Source: Lysobacter sp. ISL-50 (GTDB lineage: Bacteria; Pseudomonadota; Gammaproteobacteria; Xanthomonadales; Xanthomonadaceae). From it: 64,000 nt of DNA. Positions 1 through 8,716 of this stretch are shown here, piece by piece. A model generated the notes under the pieces. The model did not search any database, was not told the DNA's origin, and saw nothing but the letters and a program-made list of their open reading frames with translations. The stretch covers positions 62,001 to 126,000 of the forward strand of contig NZ_JAGGRI010000004.1 in assembly GCF_018612875.1 (NCBI RefSeq), given 5' to 3'. The position numbers and the translations under genes were made by a program. The number at the start of each line of letters is the position of its first letter. Within the stretch, counting starts at the first letter, position 1.

Positions 1-410
1 CCGGGCGCTACGGTGTCGTGCCACGAGGTGTGGTTGGTCAATTCGTACTCGTGACCCTCGAACAACAACCGGCCCGAGAGGGGATTGGGAACCTTGACCG
101 CCAGTTCGGCGTAGACCCGGCTGGATACGAGCTGCTCCTCATAGAATTCGCTGTCTTCTTGCTCGACCAGCACGATCGCCTGCTCCGGATCGGTAATGCG
201 CTCAAGTGCGCGCAAATTGTCGGCGTAATTGGACCAGCGCAGGCGCTGCTCGCCGGGATCATCGTCTTCCAGCGCCGCATGCAGGCGCTCGGCGTCATCG
301 GCTATGCGTTTTTTCAGCGCGGCCAGCAAATTTTCTTTATCGACTGCATCAAGCACGTTTTCGCCTCCGACCAACTCGAACCATCCCCGATGGTCGCCGG
401 CACTACGCAT
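1..410 (-). CDS. Hypothetical protein, 3' end cut by window edge
   Basis: An open minus-strand frame runs from an ATG at 410 off the left edge, giving at least 136 residues with no stop. The product is acidic and mostly helical at first (ENVLDAVDKENLLAALKKRI near residue 18), then has a strand-rich part (YAELAVKVPNPLSGRLLFEG) near residue 100. Its codon bias is typical of this genome, and the opposite-strand frame reads as a mirror image of it. No ribosome binding site is obvious before the ATG; a GTG at about residue 19 is an alternative start. I do not recognise the family. The transposase scrap just upstream (577-726) suggests that sequence 5' of this gene has been rearranged. Confidence 0.6.
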   Translation of the reverse strand, partial: MRSAGDHRGWFELVGGENVLDAVDKENLLAALKKRIADDAERLHAALEDDDPGEQRLRWSNYADNLRALERITDPEQAIVLVEQEDSEFYEEQLVSSRVYAELAVKVPNPLSGRLLFEGHEYELTNHTSWHDTVAP

Positions 411-576
411 CGTAGAGTCGATGAGACCGCCGGTCCAAAACAGGGGGTTAAGGAATATCTGAACAACTCTCCCGAACAGCATAAAACCCGGAGCCTGTCG
501 CAGGCATGAGTCAACAAAGTGAATTACAAGCAGGTTCCAGTGCCTTGGCACGGGTTTTCCCGTGCGCCGGACGCAG

Positions 577-726
577 TTATCCCGTCATCGGCATCAACTG
601 TCGGCGCGCCATCCACAAATTCGACAACGCAAACAACGCCAGCACTTGCGCCGTGTTCTTGGCCAAGCCGCAAAACCCCACTAGCGTCGGCCTCATAAAT
701 TGGGTTTGCAGTTCGCGCGAAGCCCA
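577..726 (-). mobile_element. C-terminal remnant of an IS5-family transposase
   Basis: A minus-strand frame between stops at 729-727 and 579-577 reads ...GLAKNTAQVLALFALSNLWM... and ends MARRQLMPMTG. This is the well-conserved C-terminal end of IS5-family transposases (GL.KNTAQL.TLFAL.NLWM.RR.L), where it follows the DDE catalytic core. Only about 50 residues remain and no start codon or catalytic residues are present, so it is inactive. It lies directly downstream of the abrupt end of the HAF/tyrosinase gene, so insertion and decay here probably caused that truncation (inference). Terminal inverted repeats could not be identified by eye. Confidence 0.7.
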
Positions 727-740
727 TCATCTGCAAAGTA

Positions 741-2198
741 TCAATATGCGGTATCAAAGTATTGCTCTCTCCAAAGCACGGATTGCGCAGGATTCGGCAA
801 GTGGGAATCCAAGGTGGAGTCCCAATAGGGTATCGCGACCGATGAATCAAAGGCACGAAGTGCAATCTCCATTCTCTTTAGGTACTCCCTGTGCCATGGC
901 AGAAAGGCAGGCCCGCCGTGGGCGCTATCCATCGAATTTGCTTTGCCAGCGCTCCTCTTTGCGTTACCCGCGGCGTAAGCATGCATGTGGCCCGACGCCA
1001 CTTGGCTGCTACCTACCAGATTCAATCCGTCGTCGCTGAGCGCGGTGGCTTGACTCGAAAATCCCCCTAGCGTTCCTAGCCCTTGTATACCGGTCGTTGG
1101 CTTCCATATGAATGATTCGGCAAGTCCGCTCGCGTTCTGCGCCGTACCAACGACGTATCCGTTGCCGGCGATATCGCGGCCGGCTGTCCAGGCCCCTCCG
1201 AGCGATCCAATATCCAACCCTTCTTCGAGCGCCGGATCGCCGATGGGCACCCAAACAAATGCGCGGGCGAGGCCATCGTCAGTCAAGTAATTTCCAAGGA
1301 CAACGCCCGCTTCATTCATATCGATCACTGCCAACTGCTGACGCGATTCCCCGCTGGCTTCCAGGTAGTCCAGGTAAGTAAGTGAGTTGCCGTCGGGTGC
1401 CCATAGCACCGCGATGGCGTCTCCATCCTCATCCTCGCAGGTTCCCGCGACTGCGAGGTTCGTATTGATCGCCGCTGCCGCACAGTTCGATCCGCCAGGC
1501 AGGCGCGGGAGTTGAGTCGCGGAGTAGCCAAGCAGACCAGAGGTCCAGCGCACCGCGACGGCGCCGCCATCGCGCAATTGACAAATACCTACCGCGACGG
1601 GCCAATCCGTATCGGTCATGTCGGTGACATGGCACTCGGTTGTGCTCGGGATCAGGGGCGGAAGTAGACCGAGTTCGGGTAGCGTCGTGGGGCCGGTTTG
1701 GTTAGGGCGCCAGAGAACGGCATGGTCTCCTCCATCGTTGTCGATGCTCACGCCCGCGACGACGCCTGCGTGATTGATCGCCGAGGCCGCCGCCTTGGCG
1801 TGACCCGCAAGCGGCTTCAGTCGCTGCGGAGTGCTGCCAGGCAAGGATGCGACCCATCGAACCGGGAAGTCCTCTCCCGCCGTACCCTGTTCGCAGCCAC
1901 CGACGGCAACGTTCGCGTTGTTGATGTCGAAGACAGAACACGGACCGTCAGGTTCCAGTGTGCTCAAGAGAGTCGGAGTTGAAATCCCAGGCGGCCAGTA
2001 CACCGCGGCGATGTCGCCTTCCGCATCACGGCAGGCGCCGACCACCGCGCCTGTATCGCTGGTGTTGCTGGCAGTGCAAACGTTACCGCCCAAGGTACCT
2101 AGATCGACCAACTGAGCTAAAGCCAGTGTCGGACTCCCCAAGACCAGCACGGCAAAACACGTGGACACGGTGCGATGTAAGGAACGGCTACAATCCAT
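741..2198 (-). CDS. Secreted HAF-repeat protein ending in a truncated tyrosinase domain
   Basis: The 485-residue product starts at ATG 2198, chosen because a signal peptide (FAVLVLGSPTLALA) follows directly; a longer frame opens at 2318. Residues 30 to about 415 are extracellular HAF-type repeats: recurring LGTLGG, alternating GVV.G or NLVGSS turns, and W.P strands, likely a beta-propeller-like exported fold. The last 70 residues switch to an unmistakable tyrosinase copper-site segment (AHGGPAFLPWHREYLKRMEI, then a PYWD motif). The first CuA histidine and the whole CuB half are absent, and the frame stops beside a transposase remnant, so copper oxidase activity is not expected. It is either an old HAF-tyrosinase fusion cut short or a deletion chimera. 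Export is likely; function is unknown. Confidence 0.7.
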   Translation of the reverse strand: MDCSRSLHRTVSTCFAVLVLGSPTLALAQLVDLGTLGGNVCTASNTSDTGAVVGACRDAEGDIAAVYWPPGISTPTLLSTLEPDGPCSVFDINNANVAVGGCEQGTAGEDFPVRWVASLPGSTPQRLKPLAGHAKAAASAINHAGVVAGVSIDNDGGDHAVLWRPNQTGPTTLPELGLLPPLIPSTTECHVTDMTDTDWPVAVGICQLRDGGAVAVRWTSGLLGYSATQLPRLPGGSNCAAAAINTNLAVAGTCEDEDGDAIAVLWAPDGNSLTYLDYLEASGESRQQLAVIDMNEAGVVLGNYLTDDGLARAFVWVPIGDPALEEGLDIGSLGGAWTAGRDIAGNGYVVGTAQNASGLAESFIWKPTTGIQGLGTLGGFSSQATALSDDGLNLVGSSQVASGHMHAYAAGNAKRSAGKANSMDSAHGGPAFLPWHREYLKRMEIALRAFDSSVAIPYWDSTLDSHLPNPAQSVLWREQYFDTAY

Positions 2199-2346
2199 GA
2201 CTGGCTCCGATGGCTTCAAGGTGCGAGCGTTGGGCTCAACCAACGATGTACTCCTGGCCGACCGCGCGAATCCGCGATCTGGTTCGCTGAACGCCACATA
2301 GGGCGTATCGCTCACCAAGACTCACCGTGTGCTGTAACAACGTTGC

Positions 2347-2496
2347 TTTGTGATCGGCTGGTCGATGAAACCGACCATGACGCACGACCTGGTGCTCGAC
2401 GCGCTGATGATGGCGTTGTGGTGCCGCAAGCGGGGCCAGGACGTGATCGTTCACTCAGACCAAGGGTGTCAGTTCACCAGCAGCGACTGGCAGTCA
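2347..2496 (+). mobile_element. Internal fragment of an IS3-family transposase OrfB (rve domain)
   Basis: About 50 codons read [20 protein letters not shown] ... [18 protein letters not shown]. This is the integrase core of IS3-family OrfB between the first and second catalytic aspartates; the second is in HSDQG. The match stops abruptly at 2496 and the downstream codons are unrelated. No OrfA, terminal repeats or remaining catalytic Glu are present, so this is a dead scrap. With the IS5 scrap at 577-726 it brackets the HAF/tyrosinase gene. Confidence 0.8.
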
Positions 2497-2709
2497 TTAA
2501 GTCCACTTCCGGGACGCATACCGTTTCTACTTGTTCGCGAAGTGCTTGCTGAACATCGGGTGCGCGCGACTTGAGGACACCCTGGCCGACTCCCCTGTGG
2601 CTGAGATCGTTCGTCAAACTGTCGTCCCCAACGCCAGGATGGCCTATGGCTCTCCCTTACTTCCGACGCCCCCCCGGTTTTATCGATGTCCTGAGAGGCT
2701 TTCACTGCC

Positions 2710-5700
2710 TTACTCGGAATGCGGCGCGCGACCCAGTGCATCGCCCAGCGGTCGCAGCCCAGCTATCGCAAACCCCTGCGCTCGATCGATGCCCATCGAC
2801 CTGGCTAGCTCCAATGTTGCGACGTCCTCGATATGTTCGGCGATCGTTGGCACGCCCAGGCGATGCGCGATCGTATTGATGGACTCCACGATCGCGTAAT
2901 CCACCGGACTGGTGACCATGTTCCGAACGAAGTCGCCATCGATCTTGATTCCATCCACTGGGAAATGGCGAAGATAGCTGAAAGAGCTGTAGCCCTTTCC
3001 GAAATCGTCGAGATAGACCAGGCACCCGGCGGCGCGCGCGAGCGACACGAACTGCCTGGCCGCCGAGACATTGTTGACGGCCGCCGTTTCAGTAATCTCG
3101 AAACATAGAGCGTTGGCAGGTAGGCCGGATGCGGACAGCTGCTCCTGGACGTAAGGCCAAAGAAACGGATCATTCAGTGAGTTTCCGGATAAATTGATAG
3201 CAAAAACAGTGTCGCGCGCGGCGCGAAGACGTCCTCCATATTCTTGAAGAACCGTCCGGATCACCCATCGGTCGACATTGCCCATAAGGTCGTAGGATTC
3301 GGCTGCCGGGATAAAAAGACCCGGCTCCACCGTGAGTCCTTCGTCGTCGAGCATCCGCAACAAGATTTCGACGTATCCCGCCCCGCCGTCATAGCGCAGG
3401 CTTTTTGTATCCTGCGCGTACAAACGAAAGCGCCCCTGCTCAATCGCATTGCGTATGCCAGCTACCGCCTCGGCCTCGCGACGGTAGGAGGCGCTTGCGC
3501 TCGCCCCGTCGTCGTAGATGGAAACCTGATTGCGGCCGGAGGTTTTGGAGGTGTAGCAGGCAATATCCGCTTGATTGAGCAAGGTGTCGGCTCGGCGTGA
3601 GTTGCCGGTGACCGCGGTCAGCCCGATACTCGCGCCGACGTAGTACGGAACGCCTTCCCAACTGAAGCGCAACTGGGCGACATCGCCCTGGAATCGACGT
3701 GCGATCTTCTCTCCCTCCAGCAACGGACAATCGACCAGCAGTAATGCGAATTCGTCCCCGCCGAGCCTGGCGGCGATGTCCAGGTGCCGGGAATTCCGGC
3801 GCAGGATCGCAGCAATCTCGCGCAATAGCGCATCGCCTGCAGCATGACCCGCACTGTCATTGACCAGCTTGAACCGATCCAGATCGATGAAGCAGAGCGT
3901 ATGTTCGAAATGATCTTCGGCCGAATGGTCCATTTCCGCACGCAGGCGTCGCTCGAACGCCGCGCGGTTGGGAAGCCCTGTCAGATTGTCATGGTTGGCT
4001 GAGTGCTCCAGGGCTTGCTGCAAGGTCCGGGCCTTGGTCACGTCCTGGAATACGAGTACGGCGCCGATGACCTCGCCCGTGCTGGTACGCACTGGCGCCG
4101 CCAGGCTTCTGACGTGGCGCCGCTGACCTTCGCGGCTGATCATGACGACATTGCTGTCGAGGTGGAACGGCAGCGACTGCTCAAGACAAGTCGCGATCGG
4201 GTCCGGCAGCGTCATGCCGCTTTCGTCCACCAACGGAAATATCTCGGCGAGCGGGTGACCGACGGCGTCCGCCGCAGACCATTCGGTCAGCTGCTCCGCA
4301 ATTGGGTTCATGAACGTGACTCGCTCATGGGCATCGGTCGACAGCACCGCGTCGCCGATCGAATGCAGGGTGATGCGCAAACGCTCCTTCTCTTCGAACA
4401 GCGTCTCGGCCAGTTCCTTGTGATCGGTGATATCCCAGTTCATCCCGACCGCGCGCTCGGGCCGGCCCTTGCCATCGCGGATGATTCGCGCGAGCGAGCG
4501 GATATGACGGACGCCGGCCGACCCGTAGCGGCAAATGCGGAAGTCCATGCTGAAGACCGAGGTCTCCTCGATCGCGGCCTCGTATCCTTCCATCACCCTC
4601 GACACGTCGCCGGGATGAATGAAACCAAGCCATCCTTCCAGAGTGCCATCGTATTCCTGGTCGGAAAGTCCGTAGAGCTGATGCATACGCTCGTCCCAGC
4701 TATAGCGCTGGACGATGAGGTCCACCTCAAAAATGCCGGCGCCCGCTGCTTCGATCGCCAGTTGCAGGCGCTGGTTCAAGGCCAGAATGGCGCTTTCGTT
4801 CTCTTTTCTGGCGGTAATGTCGGTATGGGTTCCGATCACGCGCTGCGGATGTCCGTCCGGGCCGCGTTCGATCACTTTGCCGCGGTCGTAGATCCAACGC
4901 CAACTGCCGTCTTTCGCCCGCATGCGATGCTCAAGAGTGAAGTCCGGCGTATCGTTCTGAAAATGGGTGTTGATGATTTCCAGGCAACGGGCCAAATCGT
5001 CCGGATGCACCCTCGCGGACCACTCAGCAACGGTGTCGCCGATCTCGCTATCGGCGTAGCCCAGCATGGACTTCCATTGGCGCGAGTAAAACACGCGATT
5101 CCGGCCGATATCCCAGTCCCATATTCCGTCGCCGGAACCGTCCAACGCGAACTGCCAGCGCAGCTCGCTGTGCCGCAACGCGGATTCGGCTGCCTGGATG
5201 TCGGTCACATCCCGCGAGATACCGATCAGCCCGATGACATCGCCGCTTCCATCGCGCAAGGGCGCCTTAGTAGACGAGTAGGCCCGATCGATCCCACCCA
5301 CCGTCGCATGCTCCTCAACCGTGTAGGGCAATTGATCGTCCAGCGCCCGACGGTCGTTCTCGATCAGCCGTGCCGCGATTTCGCTGGGAAAGATATCGAT
5401 ATCGCGCTGACCGACGATCTGTTCCGCCGGCCTTCCCATCACTCGCTCGACCGCCGGATTCACCAGCAGATAGCGGCCGTCGGTGTCTTTGGCGAACACC
5501 AGGTCGGGTGTGCTGACGAGAACGGCCTCCAGGAGCGCAAGGGTTTCGTTGAGCTTGCGGGCGCGCTCGACATCCTCCGTGATGTCCCAGCACACGCCGA
5601 TACTGTTGGTCACCTCGCCCGTAGACCCGCGAATCAGACGCACCGACATCCGGACGTAGCGGGCCGCGCCCGAGATCGGATCGGGCACCCGATACTCGGC

Positions 5701-6738
5701 TTGGTAGTCGACGCCTTGGTGATAAGCTTCCGCCCGAACGCGTCGGATTCGATCCGCATCGCCGGCATGCAAGAGCCGGAAGAATCCCTCGGAGGTGTGG
5801 TCGAAGGCCTGCGGCGTCGTGCCGTGTAGCGCATAGGTGCGCTCGTCCCAGGTCAGCACGTCGCTGGTCAGGTCCAGATCGAAGATGCCGATCCCGCCGA
5901 CGGCGAGCGCGATCTCCAGCCGCTCGGTAACCGCGGCCAAGCGCTCCTCCATTCCCTTTTCCAAGGTGATGTCGACGATCGTGCCGATCATGCGCACGAT
6001 CGAACCGTCCTGCGCGAATTCGACCACCTTTCCCCGACTTAGCACCCAGACCCATCGCCCACTGGTCTGGTGTCGCAGGCGGTAGACGGAATCAAAATCG
6101 GTCGCCCCGGAAACACTGACCTGTGCGGTCGCTTCGGCGACCCGCTCGCGATCGTCCGGATGCATTTTGTCGAGCCAGTCTTCGATGCGATGGACCCGCT
6201 CCTCTTCCGCCAGATCGAGCAGTTCCTTCCATCCGGGCGAGACCCAGACCAGGCCGGTCGGAACGTGGAAATCCCAGACGACCTGACGCGAGCCACGTAA
6301 AGCCTGATTCCAGCGCCATTCCGCCTCTTGCAGCGCGGCGTCGACCTGCTTTTGGATTCCAGTGTTAACGATTTGGCAAAAATAGCGATAGGGCGACGAA
6401 CCGTCGCCGTCTTCCAGCGCCGACAGATCGAGCATTGTATGCATCGTACTTCCGTCTTTTCGGACGCAGCCATGATCGGCGCAATAACTCGTCGCCTCTC
6501 CATCGCGGATCGCCGCGAATCCAAGGCGCAAATCCGCCCGCTCGCCGGGAAGTACCAGATGATCGATCAGCCATCCCCTGCATTCGTCCGTGGCGTAACC
6601 TGTCGCCGCGAAGAACGCCGGATTGGCATAAACCAACCGGCCCGTCGCGTCCAGCAACACGACGCCGGCTACTGATTGGTCGAGCACTTGGCGCAGCACG
6701 GCGCCGCCAGTGCTCAGGGAGCCCAGATCGGAGTTCAT
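2710..6738 (-). CDS. Multi-PAS GGDEF-EAL cyclic-di-GMP signalling protein
   Basis: This is a very large predicted cytoplasmic sensor of 1342 residues from ATG 6738; a GTG five codons upstream is possible. It begins with about seven tandem PAS/PAC units, visible as repeats of W..AL.GS/AG.GIWDWD, then ..W..R.H.LYG and IGT..DIT. A GGDEF domain follows around residues 910-1070, with an intact RLGGDEFALLL active site and the leading DNLTGLPNR helix. A C-terminal EAL domain (about 1090-1335) keeps NLSG, ITET, DDFGKGYSS, KID and the AE of the late loop. The EAL signature itself reads VEILLRM, with Ile replacing Ala. It should make c-di-GMP and may still degrade or bind it. No transmembrane segment is visible, so the PAS array probably senses small ligands or redox state. 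It has no operon partner. Confidence 0.93.
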   Translation of the reverse strand: MNSDLGSLSTGGAVLRQVLDQSVAGVVLLDATGRLVYANPAFFAATGYATDECRGWLIDHLVLPGERADLRLGFAAIRDGEATSYCADHGCVRKDGSTMHTMLDLSALEDGDGSSPYRYFCQIVNTGIQKQVDAALQEAEWRWNQALRGSRQVVWDFHVPTGLVWVSPGWKELLDLAEEERVHRIEDWLDKMHPDDRERVAEATAQVSVSGATDFDSVYRLRHQTSGRWVWVLSRGKVVEFAQDGSIVRMIGTIVDITLEKGMEERLAAVTERLEIALAVGGIGIFDLDLTSDVLTWDERTYALHGTTPQAFDHTSEGFFRLLHAGDADRIRRVRAEAYHQGVDYQAEYRVPDPISGAARYVRMSVRLIRGSTGEVTNSIGVCWDITEDVERARKLNETLALLEAVLVSTPDLVFAKDTDGRYLLVNPAVERVMGRPAEQIVGQRDIDIFPSEIAARLIENDRRALDDQLPYTVEEHATVGGIDRAYSSTKAPLRDGSGDVIGLIGISRDVTDIQAAESALRHSELRWQFALDGSGDGIWDWDIGRNRVFYSRQWKSMLGYADSEIGDTVAEWSARVHPDDLARCLEIINTHFQNDTPDFTLEHRMRAKDGSWRWIYDRGKVIERGPDGHPQRVIGTHTDITARKENESAILALNQRLQLAIEAAGAGIFEVDLIVQRYSWDERMHQLYGLSDQEYDGTLEGWLGFIHPGDVSRVMEGYEAAIEETSVFSMDFRICRYGSAGVRHIRSLARIIRDGKGRPERAVGMNWDITDHKELAETLFEEKERLRITLHSIGDAVLSTDAHERVTFMNPIAEQLTEWSAADAVGHPLAEIFPLVDESGMTLPDPIATCLEQSLPFHLDSNVVMISREGQRRHVRSLAAPVRTSTGEVIGAVLVFQDVTKARTLQQALEHSANHDNLTGLPNRAAFERRLRAEMDHSAEDHFEHTLCFIDLDRFKLVNDSAGHAAGDALLREIAAILRRNSRHLDIAARLGGDEFALLLVDCPLLEGEKIARRFQGDVAQLRFSWEGVPYYVGASIGLTAVTGNSRRADTLLNQADIACYTSKTSGRNQVSIYDDGASASASYRREAEAVAGIRNAIEQGRFRLYAQDTKSLRYDGGAGYVEILLRMLDDEGLTVEPGLFIPAAESYDLMGNVDRWVIRTVLQEYGGRLRAARDTVFAINLSGNSLNDPFLWPYVQEQLSASGLPANALCFEITETAAVNNVSAARQFVSLARAAGCLVYLDDFGKGYSSFSYLRHFPVDGIKIDGDFVRNMVTSPVDYAIVESINTIAHRLGVPTIAEHIEDVATLELARSMGIDRAQGFAIAGLRPLGDALGRAPHSE

Positions 6739-7110
6739 TCGAGCACAACGCACCTATCGTTGGGTGCCTGTAGCGCATCACCTAATGGACCGATTTGCAA
6801 GGGGATGGCCTGCCCTTGAAGCGCCGGCGCCCGTGCGGAGCATGAGTTGCCGCTGGAGAAAACTGGTTTCTTTCAATCTGGCCAGCAGCTCGCGGGCGGC
6901 TCAGCTGATAACGGCCACATATAGTCGTGCGGGCTCTCGCCGGCCATATCTCGCGCCTGCAGTACGCCCGTGCCGGATATAACGACCGCTTGGATCGCCT
7001 TGGATTCGTTCGCCCCTGATGACGGCGACTACGGCCAGGTGCTTAAAAGCCGTCGCATCGCTATTGCGACCCAAGCTCGCAGCCTTGCATCAATGAAACC
7101 TTGCGCTCGA
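6739..7110. other. Intergenic region, no gene seen
   Basis: The 370 bases lie between the start of the multi-PAS gene and the 3' end of the Inh-like gene, both on the minus strand. Frames present do not show protein-like composition. I see no hairpin or repeat; a promoter for the PAS gene is expected here but I cannot place it. Confidence 0.5.
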
Positions 7111-7716
7111 CTAACGACTGAGCGACAAGCGTTGGCCGCTCGCCGACCGTCCTACCCACACATCACCGCCACGCGGCCAGAACGTTGCATAGACGTCGCC
7201 GATAGACGATGTAAGTACGATCGAAGGCCCGTCGAAGTCCCACCGTTTGACCTGCCACAAGTCGGGACAACCTGTCGATGTGACCGCGAAGTAGCCATCG
7301 AAGTAGGCGCTGGCGGTCAAGCGAACCGTACAAAGGAAGGGTCCGCTTTTCGCGGAGACGCGGTATGTGCCGTCGATCTGCTCGGGTTTGGGCCGAGAGG
7401 CATGAGACTTCGACCACGACGGTTGGTCGTCGTCGTTCTCATCGTTGTCACGACCGAAGCCAACACTGAAACCGCTGTTTCTGCTGGAAGATTTGCTGCC
7501 CGAATTACTTCTGATCCACTCCGTCATCTCAGCAGAGCCTTGGTTCTCAGGAGGATCGCCCGTCGAAGAAGTGTCGAAACCCGAACTGGTGGTAGTGGTT
7601 GAACTTGTGGAATCGCTGCTGCTCTGCGAGCTCTGGCTCATGGAGTTGGAGTTCTGCTGGCCGAGCGCCGCGCTGGCGAGGGTGAGGCTGACTACGAAGA
7701 GGATTAATCTGCGCAT
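7111..7716 (-). CDS. Secreted Ser-rich protein with Inh/AprI-like protease inhibitor domain
   Basis: The 201-residue product has an N-terminal signal peptide (LILFVVSLTLASAALG). A low-complexity Ser/Thr-rich stretch (about 20-60) and a charged linker follow. The C-terminal domain (about 115-201) has the layout of the AprI/Inh alkaline-protease inhibitor fold: GTYRVS, then C.VRL, then a second Cys in GCPDLWQV, a W.FDG.SIVL strand, a G.VYATF strand and a final W.G...G..LSLSR. Members of that family sit in the periplasm and block secreted metalloproteases. The low-complexity half is not typical of the family. The gene follows the DUF3011 gene by 14 bases, so the two are probably co-transcribed. 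The domain call is by pattern and could be a distant relative. Confidence 0.65.
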   Translation of the reverse strand: MRRLILFVVSLTLASAALGQQNSNSMSQSSQSSSDSTSSTTTTSSGFDTSSTGDPPENQGSAEMTEWIRSNSGSKSSSRNSGFSVGFGRDNDENDDDQPSWSKSHASRPKPEQIDGTYRVSAKSGPFLCTVRLTASAYFDGYFAVTSTGCPDLWQVKRWDFDGPSIVLTSSIGDVYATFWPRGGDVWVGRSASGQRLSLSR

Positions 7717-7730
7717 GTTGGCTCTCCAGT

Positions 7731-8372
7731 TCAGTTCTTTTCGTCAGACGGAAGATCGACGTCGCAGCCCACGCCATGGCACCCGATCCAGTTGCCTTGC
7801 GTGTCGAAGTTCGGATTGCCTTGCTTGTCGAAAGAGGGTCTGGTGTCGATAACATCGGCACTGCTGTTGTCCGGCGGAGGGTCCACCAAGCAGCCAACGC
7901 CGTGACAACCGTCGTAGCCGCCATGTGCGTATGAGTGCGTATCGGAGCGGTAGTTCGAGTGATGCTCGTGCCGGTCGGAGGAGGCAAGCGAGGCACCCGC
8001 TATGGAACCCAACACCAGCATGCCAATGTCGCGTCCACGGTCGTCGTATCGGCGACTGCCAGAGTCAAAAGTTCCATTACGGCCGTGGTGGTAGCCTCCG
8101 ACGTCAGCAAACACACCTTGGCAACCTTGATCAACCCATAGCCGCTGTCTGCGGCGGTCAAAGCCCCACGTGCGATTGAGAATGCAGGAACTACCGGAAA
8201 TTTGATGGATCAATTGAGGCGTGCTCAAAGGGGCACGACACTCACTGTATTGGTAATTTACCGAGTGGCATTCGACCGTCACCGTGCCGCTTTGCGCTAA
8301 TGCGGAACCCCAAGGGAAAGACATCAGCGCCAGACTGGCCGCTGAGAAGAAACTACGACCAAGACTTGTCAT
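7731..8372 (-). CDS. Secreted DUF3011-domain protein with duplicated GCHGVGC motif
   Basis: The 213-residue exported protein has a signal peptide ending near ALA-Q. The DUF3011 region covers residues 30-90: VECHSVNYQYSECRAPL, then the conserved WGFD.R.LWVD.GC.GVF block with paired cysteines. A His/Ser/Tyr-rich middle (about 95-150) contains many HH, YRSD and HSY patches. The tail carries two near-identical units, GCHGVGCLVD and GCHGVGCDVD, each a close Cys pair with a His. DUF3011 has no established activity. The His and Cys content could suit metal binding (inference). It is the first gene of a two-gene unit with the Inh-like inhibitor. Confidence 0.8.
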   Translation of the reverse strand: MTSLGRSFFSAASLALMSFPWGSALAQSGTVTVECHSVNYQYSECRAPLSTPQLIHQISGSSCILNRTWGFDRRRQRLWVDQGCQGVFADVGGYHHGRNGTFDSGSRRYDDRGRDIGMLVLGSIAGASLASSDRHEHHSNYRSDTHSYAHGGYDGCHGVGCLVDPPPDNSSADVIDTRPSFDKQGNPNFDTQGNWIGCHGVGCDVDLPSDEKN

Positions 8373-8544
8373 TGCACTTGCTCCTTATTCGCCTACACGG
8401 ATAATTCGGCTGGTGCGTTGCTACATCCTAGTGCTCGTCCCCTGCCGTTGAATCGTGCATCCACGCTTTTCGCAATGCAATGCCCTTGAACCGACACAGT
8501 CGCGCCTGGTCACTGGGGTGTTCTTGGCAGCACCTGCGTAAAAG

Positions 8545-8716
8545 CGCACGCTTGTTCAGCTTCGTCAAGCGACGGTCGCCCCAGTGGATATTGCGCAGGG
8601 TGGCTTCGACACCGGCATTCGCTTGGCGAAGTTGGCGTCCTCAAGACATGGCGGCCTCGCGGTGGCCGGCACGCTCTGCTCCGCTTGCGTCTTTCCCAAC
8701 TCGGCCCAAGCGTTGA
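8545..8716 (+). pseudogene. Fragment of a LysR-type regulator (effector-binding domain)
   Basis: One frame reads VDIAQGGFDTGIRLAKL, matching the conserved VDIV..GFD.GIRL segment of LysR effector domains. The expected next piece, QDMAA.R......A.., appears in another frame within 20 bases, so the copy is frameshifted. No DNA-binding domain or complete frame is present. The match is short, so the call is tentative. Confidence 0.45.

Noticed and set aside
4003-5829. Plus-strand open frame of 608 codons
   Set aside because: It mirrors the multi-PAS gene on the other strand; the minus strand shows PAS and GGDEF motifs while this frame shows none.
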